A DNA stretch of 64,000 bases from Actinomycetospora sp. NBRC 106375 (lineage in GTDB: Bacteria > Actinomycetota > Actinomycetes > Mycobacteriales > Pseudonocardiaceae): positions 1 to 64,000 of the forward strand of contig NZ_BSTS01000018.1 of the NCBI RefSeq assembly GCF_030269665.1, in the 5' to 3' direction. The translations under genes were made by a program, and so were the position numbers. This document shows, in pieces, positions 25,093 to 34,247 of this stretch (within the stretch, counting starts at the first letter, position 1; every line of letters starts with the position of its first letter). The notes under the pieces were generated by a model. The model worked only from the letters and a program-made list of their open reading frames with translations, searched no databases and had not been told where the DNA came from.

Positions 25093-26048
25093 GGGAGCCG
25101 TCGCCACTCACCCGGGGGCATCCCATGCACGGCGGCGAAGCGGCGCCGGAAGTGCCGTGGATCGACGAAACCCCAGCAGCGGGCAACATCGGCGACGGTG
25201 CGGTGTCGCGCGGCCGGGTCGCGCAGTTCCCGGGCTGCGCCGTGAAGACGTTGACGGAAGATCCACTCCATCAACGGCTCCTGTGCCGATCCCCAGACGG
25301 TGTAGAGCGTGCGCAGCGAGATGTGATGGACCGCCGCGACGCGCGTCGCCGTCAAGTCGGGTTCGGTGAGGTGGCATCGGATGTAGCTGACGATGCGAGA
25401 GCGCAACGTCTCGTGCAGCACCCCGCGGGCCTGGACATCGCCCGCGGCCGTGACCACCAGCGCACGGGTGAGGTCCTTGGTCGTCGCACTCAAGGCCCGC
25501 GCCAGGTGTGGTTCGGCCGCGACGTCGTCGATGCACGCGTTGAGCTCTCTGAGATGGCCCGCCACCAAGGAATAGAGCGGGCTCGCGCGCAGGCGCGGCA
25601 GCGCGGCCCGCACTGTGTCGACAGTCAGGCCGACTTCACTGTGGGGAACGTGCACGATGAGCGTCCCACCCTCGGGCCCGATCTGCGCGATGTCCGTCTC
25701 CCCCGTCAGGTCGTTGAGGTGGCAATCGTGCGCCCGGTGATGCTGGGTGACCCCGCAGGCCGTGTGAAGACTCTCGCTCAAGGCCAGCGAGAGCGCGAAG
25801 ATCTCGGGTGCACCGCCGCGGAGGTCACGTTCGGACCGTCGCAGACGGAGCGCCGTGCCCTTCGTACGCAGGACATGGGTGGGTCCCAGCTGCCAGGCCT
25901 CCATCCGTAGCCCCACGCTCGGCAGGTCACGGTCGAGGACGACCTGCGTCGGCACGCCCCGACGGCCGATGACCTCGTGCACGAGGTCGAGCCGATCGGA
26001 CGGCGGATGCTGAGCAGTGTCGAGAACGATGGCCACGACCCTCACCAC
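25089..26048 (-). CDS. AraC-family transcriptional regulator
   Basis: 319 residues. The N-terminal ~190 residues look like the AraC-binding-like domain 2 (LDTAQHPPSDRLDLVHEVI; IGPEGGTLIVHVPHSE). The C-terminal AraC HTH has LTATRVAAVHHISLRTLYTVW and FVDPRHFRRRFAAVHGMPPGEWR. It is convergent with the two hydrolase genes at 23231-25092 and shares a 4-base stop overlap with the second. It probably regulates them or its own locus. The start could be a few codons later. Confidence 0.85.
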   Translation of the reverse strand: MVRVVAIVLDTAQHPPSDRLDLVHEVIGRRGVPTQVVLDRDLPSVGLRMEAWQLGPTHVLRTKGTALRLRRSERDLRGGAPEIFALSLALSESLHTACGVTQHHRAHDCHLNDLTGETDIAQIGPEGGTLIVHVPHSEVGLTVDTVRAALPRLRASPLYSLVAGHLRELNACIDDVAAEPHLARALSATTKDLTRALVVTAAGDVQARGVLHETLRSRIVSYIRCHLTEPDLTATRVAAVHHISLRTLYTVWGSAQEPLMEWIFRQRLHGAARELRDPAARHRTVADVARCWGFVDPRHFRRRFAAVHGMPPGEWRRLP

Positions 26049-26188
26049 GAAGACTTTGGTGTACGGAATGGATCAATCAGACTCCTCGACCGGAGCCGTG
26101 TCGAGGCAGAACTCGCCGGCCGAGCCACGCAGCGCCGGCGCGCCCAGCGGGCACCCCCGAACGCGCCAGCCACCCGAGCCGCGGGTGA

Positions 26189-26410
26189 CAACATATCGGT
26201 GATCAAGAGGTCATTTGGCACTTCGGCGGGCGCGGCATCGCCGACGGCCCGGGTGGCCGCCGCCGAGTTCCCCCGCGGCCGTCCTTCCCCGAACGACTCC
26301 ACCTCAAGCTGGACGAACGGCGCAAGGCTCGGCAACGGCAGCGGCTGCGACAGCCCGCTCAGGGGACCGCTTACGTCACACCACGGCCGCCCTCGGGGGG
26401 TCACCGTTGA
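26189..26410 (+). pseudogene. unidentified gene 3' remnant
   Basis: A 73-codon open stretch without a start codon, beginning straight after a TGA and ending in tandem TGA stops at 26408-26413. It has the codon look of a real C-terminus (SFPERLHLKLDERRKARQRQ), basic and helical. I cannot name the family. Its last part overlaps interspersed repeat copy B, so it may be the tail of a lost mobile-element gene. Confidence 0.35.
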
Positions 26411-26483
26411 TGATCGACGCTCGCCGGCACGTCCACTGACCAGCACGAACGAGCACCGGACGTCACCATCACCGACGTGACTC
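26365..26483. repeat. interspersed repeat, copy B
   Basis: About 120 bases: GACCGCTTACGTCAC, TGATGATCG, GGCAC, ACTGACCAGCACGAACG, CACC and GACGTCACC blocks in order. The last four blocks are nearly the same in copy C at 59252-59356. As in copy A, a tRNA-like repeat follows directly. Confidence 0.6.
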
Positions 26484-26560
26484 CTGTCCATTGGGTTCGG
26501 GGTTCGAGTCCCTGACGGCGCACTCTTTTCGCTGGTCACAGCTCTGCGGAGCAATCTCTT
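26484..26560. repeat. tRNA 3'-end-like direct repeat, right copy
   Basis: Partner of 22734-22810, 3750 bases away in the same orientation, differing at roughly one base in ten. It contains CGGGG-TTCGAGT-CCCTG followed by ACGGCGCAC, which is a T-arm and acceptor 3' strand without a CCA. Confidence 0.6.
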
Positions 26561-26909
26561 CGAGGTGACTCCGGGCCTCTCCTACCGGCCCGCCGCCCTG
26601 GTCCCCGCCGCCGCCCGCGCCACCAGCACGAATGCCGGTGAGAGCCGGTGACCACCAGCCCGACCAGCGAGGCCCGCCGCTATCGAAGTCGCCGATGGTC
26701 CAGGGCCCGGGCAGGCAGGCGAACCGCAACCGCGAGGCCAGCCGGAGAGCCGCGTGCTGGCCGAGTCCAGCGACGCCCCACCGTGTCGGCGCAAGACCCG
26801 ACGCCCGGCCGGGGACGCCTCCCGCGCCGAAGATCTTCAGGTGGGCGGTGGCCTGCCCGTTGGCCGGGGCGTCGGGGTGGTCGAAACGCGTAGCGGACCC
26901 GACCCCGAC

Positions 26910-27170
26910 GTAACACCGGAGCTAACGCCAATCAAGCTCGTCCGCGACCTCGCGACGCTGCGCTTCCTCGACGACGCCGCCAATGTCCTGTTCGTCGGCC
27001 CACCCGGAGTCGGCAAGACCATGCTCGCCACCGCCCTGGCCCGCGGCACGGCCGAGGCCGGGGCGCGGGTCTACTTCACCACCGCCGCCGACCTCGCCGC
27101 CAAGCCACAAGGCCGCCCTGGAAGGGCCGGTGGAACACCTGCATGCGCTTCTTCGCCGGCCCCCGGCTTC
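26910..27170 (+). pseudogene. IS21-type istB remnant (AAA ATPase helper), frameshifted and truncated
   Basis: [20 protein letters not shown] and a Walker A GPPGVGKT are followed by [14 protein letters not shown], then HKAALEG and [11 protein letters not shown] in other frames. This order matches the first half of IS21 IstB proteins. At least two frameshifts are present. The Walker B that should follow GPRLLV is replaced by phosphoketolase sequence, an abrupt junction near 27170. Confidence 0.7.
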
Positions 27171-27700
27171 TCGTCCCGGGCTTCCTCGACCACGTGGTCA
27201 ACAAGAAGGCCGAGATCGTCCGGGTGTACCTGCCGCCGGACACCAACACCCTGCTCTCGACCATGGATCACTGCCTGCGGTCGCGGCACTACGTCAACGT
27301 CGTGGTGGCCGGCAAGCAGCCGCAGCTGACCTACCTGTCGATGGAGGAGGCGGTCGCGCACTGCACGCGAGGCCTGGGTATCTGGGAGTGGGCGGGAACC
27401 ACCGACGGCGAGCCGGACGTCGTGCTCGCCTGCTGCGGCGACGTCCCGACGCTCGAGACCCTCGCGGCGGCCAAGCTGCTGCGCGAGCACTGCCCGAGCT
27501 CAAGGTCCGCGTGATCAACGTCGTCGACCTCATGCGGCTGCAGCCCGGGCAGGAACACCCGCACGGGCTGTCGGACCAGGAGCTCGACGCGCTGTTCACC
27601 CCAGACAAGCCGGTGATCTTCGCCTTCCACGGCTACCCGTGGCTGATCCACCGGCTCACCTACTCGCGCCGCAACCACGCGAACCTGCACGTGCGCGGGT
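27171..27700 (+). pseudogene. phosphoketolase C-terminal remnant
   Basis: From [20 protein letters not shown] onward the sequence matches the C-terminal domain of xylulose-5-phosphate/fructose-6-phosphate phosphoketolase ([60 protein letters not shown]). A one-base shift at REHCPELKV (about 27495) moves it to another frame. After HVRG an internal stretch is missing and the text jumps to [10 protein letters not shown], which looks like the end of the enzyme. The catalytic N-terminal domains are absent, so no activity is expected. Confidence 0.75.
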
Positions 27701-28540
27701 CACGGCGAGGACGACCCGGAGATCGCGGGGCGAGTCCTGGTCGTCAACGCTGGCTCCTCGAGTCTCAAGCCCCGCCTGCTCGCGCCGGACGACACCGTCG
27801 AGCGCACAGCCGACGTCGCCCCCGGGGTCGACGTGGCCTCGGCGACCCCGGAATGGCCGACGCCGGACGCCGTGGGCCATCGGGTGGTGCACGGCGGGAC
27901 GCGGTTCCGTGACCCGGTGGTGGTCGACGACGGCGTGCCCGGCGCGCGGCGGATCGTGACTGCGCACCTCGGCGCCGGCGCCTCGCTGTGCGCCGTCGTG
28001 GAGGGCCGCAGCGTCGACACGACCATGGGCTTCACCCCGCTCGAGGGTCTGGTCATGGCCACGCGCTCCGGAACCGTCGACCCGGGCCTCGTGCTCTGGC
28101 TCTCCGAGCACGAGGGCCTCAGCCCGCACGAGGTCGCCGAGACGCTCGAGCAGCACTCCGGTCTGCTCGCCCTGGCCGGCACGGCCGACCTCCGTGCGAT
28201 CCTCGAGCGCGACGACGACGACGCCCGCCTGGCCGTCGCGGTCTACGTGCACCGCATCGCCGGCGGAATCGCCGCCATGGCGGCCTCGGCCGGCGGCATC
28301 GACGCGCTCGCCTTCACCGGCGGGGTCGGGGAGAACTCGGGACCGATCCGCGCCGCGGTGGCCGAGCGGACCGCCTTCCTCGGGGTCAGGATCGATCCGT
28401 CCGCGAACGCCACCACCGTCGACGGCGACATCAGCGCGCCCGGAGCGCCCATCCGGACCCTCGTCGTGCCCGCTCGAGAAGACCTGGAGATCGCTCGAGG
28501 GGTCCGCGCGGTCATTCCCCCATCGAGGGAGACCAGGTGA
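27701..28540 (+). pseudogene. ackA: acetate kinase remnant with internal deletion
   Basis: [16 protein letters not shown] and [12 protein letters not shown] at the N-terminal side are joined in frame to ARRIVTAHLGAGASLC, TTMGFTPLEGLVMATRSGT and GGVGENSG from the C-terminal side. About 100 residues expected between VVVDDGV and ARRIVTAHLG are missing, including regions with catalytic His and Arg. A start codon is also unclear, the frame being open from the phosphoketolase end. Acetate kinase next to phosphoketolase is the usual gene pair for acetyl-phosphate metabolism; here both are broken. Confidence 0.7.
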
Positions 28541-28600
28541 TCATCGGCGTCCGGCGAGGACTTGGTGTGAGAATCATGGTCGACGGAAACGGAGGGGCCG

Positions 28601-29233
28601 ATGAGCACACCCACGGTGGATCACGCACGGCACCGCCGGGTGCCCGTCGAGCACCGATGGTTCGGGATCGACCGCCGGACGCTGCCGTGGGCGGTTGTGG
28701 CCGCCGCGGTATGGGCCCTGTGGGTCCTCCTGGTCCCCGCCGTCAACGACGCGATCGCGTGGAGCGACCAGACCCGGCCCGGTGACGTCCTGCTCGTCGC
28801 GCGGGAAGGAGTCACGGTGGTACCTCCGGTGGGATGGGGCCTGCAGAGCGGTCTGCGGACCACTGACCGTCCTCGCGCGGCCGGCGGGACAGCACCCCCG
28901 ATCCTGCTGGGCCAGGAGGGCGTCCAGATCCTCGTCCGGTCCGCGGCCTGGTCAGGATCCACGGCCGATCTCCTCGACTCCGCGAGCGGCATCAGCGTGG
29001 GACAGGCCGGCGGCTCCCTGAGCCTGGGCGACCCCCAGAACTTCACGACCCTGGCCGGGCTCCCAGGCCTGGTCCGTTCGACGTCCTCACCGCGAGCCGA
29101 CGGTCTGCTCGCCGCGGTCGTGGTCGGCGGCACCGGTGTCGAGGTGACCGTGAAGGGGCCGCCGGATCAGGTCCGCGCCACAGCCGAGCCCGTGCGCCGC
29201 ATGCTCACCTCGATCTCCCGGAGCGGCTCGTGA
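28601..29233 (+). CDS. hypothetical membrane-anchored protein
   Basis: 210 residues, start fixed by GGAGG before ATG 28601. One transmembrane helix at about residues 30-48 (WAVVAAAVWALWVLLVPAV) is followed by a predicted extracytoplasmic region rich in Gly, Ser and Val. I do not recognise a family. Its TGA overlaps the GTG start of the PrsW-type protease gene (GTGA), so the two are coupled and the product may be a partner or substrate of the protease. Confidence 0.65.
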   Translation: MSTPTVDHARHRRVPVEHRWFGIDRRTLPWAVVAAAVWALWVLLVPAVNDAIAWSDQTRPGDVLLVAREGVTVVPPVGWGLQSGLRTTDRPRAAGGTAPPILLGQEGVQILVRSAAWSGSTADLLDSASGISVGQAGGSLSLGDPQNFTTLAGLPGLVRSTSSPRADGLLAAVVVGGTGVEVTVKGPPDQVRATAEPVRRMLTSISRSGS

Positions 29234-30444
29234 GCGCCACCCCCGACACCAGCCCCGGCGCCGGCGCCGGCCCCGACACCACCGCCGAGTCCTCCTACGA
29301 CGAGCTGCTGGCCGGGCGCGCCGCAGCGATCCGCGTCTCGGGGTGGGGCGCGCCGTTCCGGCTGTTCCAGCCGCACAACGCCTGCTTCTGGGTGGCGCTG
29401 GCGCTCATCGCCCTCGGCCTGTGGAACTTCGTCCCGAGCTACGTCAACACCTTCGGTGTCTTCGCCGCCGCCGACATCACCTCGCTGGTCACCAGCGGGC
29501 TGTTCGCGCTGGTCTTCCTCTACTTCCTGCACCGCTCCGACCGCTGGGAACGCACCCCCGGTCGCCTCGTCGCGTCCGCTTTCGTCCTCGGCGGGTTCGG
29601 TGCTGCGTTCGCCGTCGCCCTGCCCGGCAACGCCCCCCTCATGAGCATCTACACCAAACTGTTCGGGCAGGCCTGGGCTGTCGACTGGAAGGCGGGTCTG
29701 ACCGCCCCGTTCGTCGAGGAGAGCGCCAAGGGCATCTGCTTCCTGCTCCTGCTCGGCCTGGCCCCCGTGGTCATCCGCACCGCCTACGACGGCCTGATCG
29801 TGGGCGCCTATGTCGGCCTGGGCTTCCAGGTGCTCGAGGACGCCCTCTACGGCCAGAACAGCGCCCTGGAGAAGTTCGGCGCCGACCAGGTCGGCAACGT
29901 CGCAAGCACCTTCGTCCTGCGCGCGCTCACCGGCGTCGCCTCCCACGCGCTCTACACCGCGCTCTTCGCGGCCGGCCTGATCTATCTGATCGGCACGGTC
30001 GCCCAACCCCGACGGGTCGGGCGCGGGGTGGCGCTGGTCCTCGCCGCGGTGGTGATCCACGGCGTGTGGGACAGCTCCGGGGCGATCGCCGACGGCACCC
30101 CGCTCGTATCGGTCGTGCTGGTGCTCACCACCGTCGTCGCCGTCGTGGTGCTGTTCTGGGCGATCCGGGTCGGAGGGCGCCGCGAGAGCGAGTTCATGCG
30201 CGCGATCCTCGCCCCCGAACAGGCCCGCGGCACCATCAGTGACGTCGAGCTCGAGGCCGCCGCCGGACACCGCCGTGAACGCCGGACCTTCCTGCGCTCC
30301 GCGGGCGACCGCGCGACCCGACGCCGGCGCAAGCACATACTGCACGCCATCGGCGACCTCGCCGAAGACCTGTCGCGCTCCGGCGGGCACGACGACGAGG
30401 AGGTCCAGCACGCCCGCTCCGAGCTCCACCGCATCCGCGGCTGA
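29230..30444 (+). CDS. PrsW-family intramembrane metalloprotease
   Basis: 404 residues, multi-pass membrane protein with the PrsW hallmarks: an EE pair in FVEESAKG, GFQVLED, a His in GVASHALYTA and a second in IHGVWD. These form the glutamate/histidine site of CPBP/PrsW-type proteases. A charged cytoplasmic C-terminal tail of about 90 residues follows. PrsW cleaves an anti-sigma factor in Bacillus; the target here is unknown, though the coupled upstream membrane protein is a candidate. Confidence 0.8.
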   Translation: MSATPDTSPGAGAGPDTTAESSYDELLAGRAAAIRVSGWGAPFRLFQPHNACFWVALALIALGLWNFVPSYVNTFGVFAAADITSLVTSGLFALVFLYFLHRSDRWERTPGRLVASAFVLGGFGAAFAVALPGNAPLMSIYTKLFGQAWAVDWKAGLTAPFVEESAKGICFLLLLGLAPVVIRTAYDGLIVGAYVGLGFQVLEDALYGQNSALEKFGADQVGNVASTFVLRALTGVASHALYTALFAAGLIYLIGTVAQPRRVGRGVALVLAAVVIHGVWDSSGAIADGTPLVSVVLVLTTVVAVVVLFWAIRVGGRRESEFMRAILAPEQARGTISDVELEAAAGHRRERRTFLRSAGDRATRRRRKHILHAIGDLAEDLSRSGGHDDEEVQHARSELHRIRG

Positions 30445-30996
30445 CCCACGGAGCGTGCCCATCTACGCGCGCAGGCACCACCCACCGCGATCATCAGTCC
30501 TGCGCGCCTGACCAGCGGTCGAACTGAGCCGGTCAGTGCTGGCTGGCGACCGGCGAGGTTCCCGGACCTGGTGTCGGCAGCCATCCCACGGGAGGGTGGT
30601 CGTCGTGCCGGGCAACGCGGAAAGGTCAGAGACAAGATCCGGCAGCGCGCCAGGCGTACGGTCCACGAGTCCCGCGGGCGGAAGCGTTCTCGTCCGTCGA
30701 CGCCGATCCCAGGTCGGCCAGCCTGTGAAGACCGATCGGCAGTCCCGGTACGTGCCCGGCGGCGGCACCGAGGGCTGGGACTGGCACCGGCGGATGCTGT
30801 CGCGGGCGGGACGGGGCCTTCGGCGTCGGGGAGCGACGCCAACTCTGGCTCCCCGATGCTCGAGCCACCACACGGTGCAGCAGTGTGCGATCCGGCGCAC
30901 CGCCGGGCGACCTCACCTGGGATGCGAATCTTTGAGGCCTGACAGCAAGAGCGGGAGTCGATCCGTGAGGTAAGATCTTCAAGGAGGGCAACGTTC
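30445..30996. other. intergenic stretch, nothing recognised
   Basis: 552 bases after the protease gene. Open frames on both strands lack ribosome sites and homology I recognise. The last bases hold a TAAGAT, a possible -10 element, about 15 bases before the AAGGAGG that serves the leader at 30997. Confidence 0.5.
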
Positions 30997-31187
30997 GTGA
31001 TTCGCCGGGGGGACGATTGACGATACCGGCGATGTGCGGTCTCTGGCTGGTGGTCTCGCTGGCCTTCGCTCTGGTGATCGGGCGGGGTTTGCGACGCGTA
31101 CGCACGTCGTCCTCGGTTTCCCGGCATGTAGGGGCGCCCCGAGATCTCCGGACACCGCTTGGTTCACTTCCAGATCCTTCAGTGTGA
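30997..31187 (+). CDS. short leader plus small single-pass membrane protein
   Basis: AAGGAGG precedes a GTG at 30997 that opens a 7-residue frame ending in TGA at 31020. That TGA overlaps a TTG at 31017 opening a 56-residue frame with one hydrophobic helix (CGLWLVVSLAFALVIGRGLR) and a basic tail, ending at 31187. The coupled layout suggests a leader followed by a small membrane protein. An internal ATG at 31032 is an alternative start. Function unknown, and the gene is uncertain. Confidence 0.35.
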
Positions 31188-31441
31188 GGACTGGCCGATC
31201 GGATTCAGCAGTCTTTCGACGGCAACGTCACCCTCACCGGCGGGCCCGAACCGCCGGTGCCTACATCGCCGGTGCCTACATCAGGGTCCTCCTGCGACCT
31301 CGCTCGTAACCGCTCCGACGACGGCGAAGGCGCCGAAAACCCAACACACTGGCGACGTCTGCGTCGACGCCTTCCACACCCCCGAACGAGCCCCCGCGAC
31401 TGGTCGGCGGCCTCGTCCGACCGCGCCTTCGAGCAGAGATC

Positions 31442-31756
31442 TCACGCCTGCTCGACGGACGGCTCGTCGATGCCGAGGGCGTCCTCGACCTCGGTGAGGT
31501 CCTCGTACCGACGGTGGGGCACGCGGGCGAGCCGGTCACAGATGCGCGGGCTGATTCCGTACTCGTCGGCGGCGACGAGAAGCTGCCACCGTTCGAGGGG
31601 CCACTCGAGGCCGTCGAACACCGCGGCCCACACCGAACGGGGCGTGGCGTCGCCCCGGGAAGGATGATGGGCGACCGCCACACGACGGTCTGCAGGCTCG
31701 GACAACCGCGGCACCTGGTCGAGCATGGACGCAGCATGAAACGGCGAGTTCACCAC
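31442..31756 (-). CDS. hypothetical protein
   Basis: 104 residues from a GTG at 31756; an internal ATG (MLDQVPRL) is an alternative. The C-terminal half (WQLLVAADEYGISPRICDRLARVPHRRYEDLTEVEDALG) looks like a small helical domain of the DUF2795 kind, but I cannot confirm this. It follows the P-type ATPase gene on the same strand after 60 bases and could be cotranscribed. Confidence 0.5.
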   Translation of the reverse strand: MVNSPFHAASMLDQVPRLSEPADRRVAVAHHPSRGDATPRSVWAAVFDGLEWPLERWQLLVAADEYGISPRICDRLARVPHRRYEDLTEVEDALGIDEPSVEQA

Positions 31757-31816
31757 GGGATGAACAAGTCCGGCGATGGAGGAACTGCGTCGGGCCCACC
31801 GCCGCCGTGGTCGATC

Positions 31817-33766
31817 TCATCGCTGCAGACCGCCGGTTTCCCGGCACGTGTCCGCCGGCCATGCGCTGCGCCGGAGCAGCCGCAGACCGTTGAGGGCGAC
31901 GAGGATCGTCGAGCCCTCGTGGCCCGCGACGCCGAGCGGGAGCGGCAGGTGCCCAACGACGTCCCACATCACGAGCCCCACGACGACGGCGGCCGCGGCG
32001 ACGAGGTTGGCCCGCACGAGCCGGTGGGCACGGCGTGCGAGCGCGAGCGTGGCGGGGACGGCGTCCAGATCGTCCCCGACGATGACGACGTCCGCGCTGC
32101 GCAGCGTCACGGCGGTGTCCGGGGAGCTGCCGCGATGGCTGACGGCGATCCCGACGTCCGCGGCGGCGAGGGCCGGGGCGTCGTTGACGCCGTCGCCGAC
32201 CGCGAGGACGACGTCCCCGACCCGGCGGAGATCGTCGATGGCCGCCACCTTGTCCTCCGGCAACATCCCGGCGTGGGCCTGCGCGATGTCCACGGCATCG
32301 GCGACGCGCCGTGCCGCCTGCGGCTGGTCGCCCGTGAGGAGCACCGGCGCCCGCCCGACGAGGGAGCGCAACCGGGCGACGGCGCGCACCGCGCTCGGCC
32401 GGGGATGGTCGGAGAGAACGACGACGCCGACCGTCCGTCCGTCGGCGACGACCGCGACGACGGTGTCGCCGAGGGCTTCCGCCTCGGCGACGGCACGCCT
32501 CGCCCACCCGTCGTCGGACTCGTCGTCCCCCCGGTCCGCGAGAACGCGGTCGGGACGACCGATCACGACCTCGACGCCGCGGACCGATGCGGAGGCACCC
32601 GTGCCCGGTACGGCTCGGAAACCGGTGGGCGTGGCGAGAGCGGCCTCCGGGACGGCCGCGAGGATGGCCCCGGCGAGCGGGTGCTCGCTCCCGGACTCGA
32701 CGGCCGCCGCGAGGGCGAGGACGTCGTCCCGCGACCAGCCGGGCGCACCGTGGACGGCCGTGATCTCCGGCGCGCCCGTGGTGAGCGTGCCGGTCTTGTC
32801 GACGACGACCACGGTGGTCGACGCGAGCCGTTCCATCACCTCGGCCGAGCGGACGAGCACGCCGTGACGGCTCGCGGTGGCGATGGCGGCGAGCAGCGGC
32901 GGCATGGTGGCGAGCACGAGGGCGCAGGGCGAGGCGACGATCATGAACGTCATCGCCCGCAAGAGGGCGTCCACGAGCAGCTCGCCGGACAGCAGGGGCG
33001 CCACGAACAGCACCACCGTCGCGGTCACCACCACGACCGAGTAGCGCTGCTCGATCCGCTCGATCGATCGTTGCGTCGGCGCCGTCGTCGACGACGCCTC
33101 CTCCACCTGGGCCGCGATGCGCGCGACCACCGAGCCGCTCGCCTCGCGGGACACCGTGACACGGAGCAACCCCGAACCGTTGACCGTGGCCGCGTAGACC
33201 TCGTCGCCGACGCCCGTGGGCGCGGGCAGTGATTCACCGGTCACGGTCGCCTGGTCGGTCTCGCTCGCACCCGCGGCGACGACACCATCCGCTGGGACGC
33301 GCTCACCGGGCCGGACGACGATCACATCGCCGACGGCGAGGTCGTCGACCTCGACGATCTCTTCCCCGTGGCCCGGAGCGACGCGGACGGCGCGCGAGGG
33401 CGTCAGGTCCAGCAGCCCCCGAACGGAATCCGCCGTGCGTGCCGTCGCCCAACCCTCGAGCGCGGCCGACGTCGCGAAGATGACGATGAGCAGGCCCCCG
33501 TCGAACGCCTGGCCGATGGCGGCCGCACCGAGCGCCGCCACGACCATGAGCAGGTCGACGTCGAGCGAGCGCGCCCGGAGCGCCGCGACGCCGTCGCGCG
33601 CGGAACGCCATCCGCCGGTGAGATAGCAGGCCGCGAGAGGCGGCCCCCACAGCACCGCCGGAGCTCCCGCGAGGTGGAGCGCTGCGGCGAGAAGAAACCC
33701 GGCGAGAGACCCGGCCGCCCAACGAACCTCCGGGAGGAGGAGCATCCGTCGCACGATAGCCAGCAT
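31817..33766 (-). CDS. ctpJ: P1B-4-type metal-exporting ATPase (CtpJ/CoaT-like)
   Basis: 649 residues from ATG 33766; ATG 33745 is possible. P-type ATPase motifs: TGES actuator loop, the transmembrane SPC motif (IVASPCALVLATM), phosphorylation site DKTGT and hinge GDGVNDAP. The last helix carries HEGST. SPC plus HEGST marks the P1B-4 subgroup that exports cobalt, nickel or iron. No N-terminal metal-binding domain is present, as usual for this subgroup. It is divergent from an NmtR-like sensor with a palindrome between, the same arrangement as Rv3743c (ctpJ)/Rv3744 (nmtR) in Mycobacterium tuberculosis. Confidence 0.9.
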   Translation of the reverse strand: MLAIVRRMLLLPEVRWAAGSLAGFLLAAALHLAGAPAVLWGPPLAACYLTGGWRSARDGVAALRARSLDVDLLMVVAALGAAAIGQAFDGGLLIVIFATSAALEGWATARTADSVRGLLDLTPSRAVRVAPGHGEEIVEVDDLAVGDVIVVRPGERVPADGVVAAGASETDQATVTGESLPAPTGVGDEVYAATVNGSGLLRVTVSREASGSVVARIAAQVEEASSTTAPTQRSIERIEQRYSVVVVTATVVLFVAPLLSGELLVDALLRAMTFMIVASPCALVLATMPPLLAAIATASRHGVLVRSAEVMERLASTTVVVVDKTGTLTTGAPEITAVHGAPGWSRDDVLALAAAVESGSEHPLAGAILAAVPEAALATPTGFRAVPGTGASASVRGVEVVIGRPDRVLADRGDDESDDGWARRAVAEAEALGDTVVAVVADGRTVGVVVLSDHPRPSAVRAVARLRSLVGRAPVLLTGDQPQAARRVADAVDIAQAHAGMLPEDKVAAIDDLRRVGDVVLAVGDGVNDAPALAAADVGIAVSHRGSSPDTAVTLRSADVVIVGDDLDAVPATLALARRAHRLVRANLVAAAAVVVGLVMWDVVGHLPLPLGVAGHEGSTILVALNGLRLLRRSAWPADTCRETGGLQR

Positions 33767-33771
33767 ACCCG

Positions 33772-33795
33772 TACATGTGAACACTCCGACATGTA
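33772..33795. promoter_or_regulatory. NmtR-type operator between ctpJ and nmtR
   Basis: TACATGT, ten bases, ACATGTA: perfect 7-bp arms centred between the divergent genes. It lies six bases upstream of the ctpJ ATG at 33766, so repressor binding would block that promoter or start directly. Confidence 0.7.
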
Positions 33796-33833
33796 TGTAA
33801 TCGGGCCTCCGGCCCATCGATTACGCTGGCCGC

Positions 33834-34247
33834 ATGGGTCACGGGGTGTCGGCGACGGGGCCACCGGTCGCGCGCCTGGACCCCCAGGCCGTGGACGCCG
33901 TCGCGCAGACCTTGCAAGCGCTCGCGACGCCGAGCCGGCTGCGGATCCTCCTGCGGCTCCGCGAAGGTGCGGCCACCGTCGGGGAGCTCGCCTCGGCCGT
34001 GGCGATGGAGCAATCGGCCGTGTCCCACCAGCTGCGCGTCCTGCGCCACCTGGGCCTCGTGACGGGGACCCGTGCGGGGCGGTCGATCTCCTACGAGCTG
34101 CACGACGGTCACGTGGCCCAACTGCTCGACGAGGCGATCTACCACGTGGAGCACCTCCGGCTGCCCGGTGAGGTGTCGTCAGCCGGTCGTGCCGGGGCGG
34201 CGGCCGGGTCCGAGAACGCAGTCGGCGCAGGTGGTCGCTCCCGGTAG
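33834..34247 (+). CDS. nmtR: ArsR/SmtB-family nickel/cobalt sensor NmtR
   Basis: 137 residues closely resembling M. tuberculosis NmtR: MGHGV at the start, TLQALATPSRLRIL, EQSAVSHQLRVLRHLGLV recognition helix and LLDEAIYH. The described NmtR ligands D91, H93, H104 and H107 are all present at the same numbers, and His3 of the N-terminal MGHG is also kept. The C-terminal tail lacks the His116 equivalent. It represses the divergent exporter ctpJ and releases on Ni(II) or Co(II) binding. Confidence 0.92.
   Translation: MGHGVSATGPPVARLDPQAVDAVAQTLQALATPSRLRILLRLREGAATVGELASAVAMEQSAVSHQLRVLRHLGLVTGTRAGRSISYELHDGHVAQLLDEAIYHVEHLRLPGEVSSAGRAGAAAGSENAVGAGGRSR

Noticed and set aside
22734-26560. Complete tRNA genes at the two T-arm copies
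   Set aside because: No D-arm, anticodon arm or 5' acceptor strand could be folded upstream. Only the 3' end is present.
26042-26729. Minus-strand frames containing AVRDSNPEP-like text, and a similar one at 22620-23612
   Set aside because: This peptide arises from reading a tRNA T-arm backwards (GGACTCGAACCCC). It is a known false-gene pattern and here marks the tRNA-like repeats.
30445-30996. Several 120-150-codon frames after the PrsW-type gene
   Set aside because: No ribosome site, no consistent codon pattern and no recognisable sequence on either strand.
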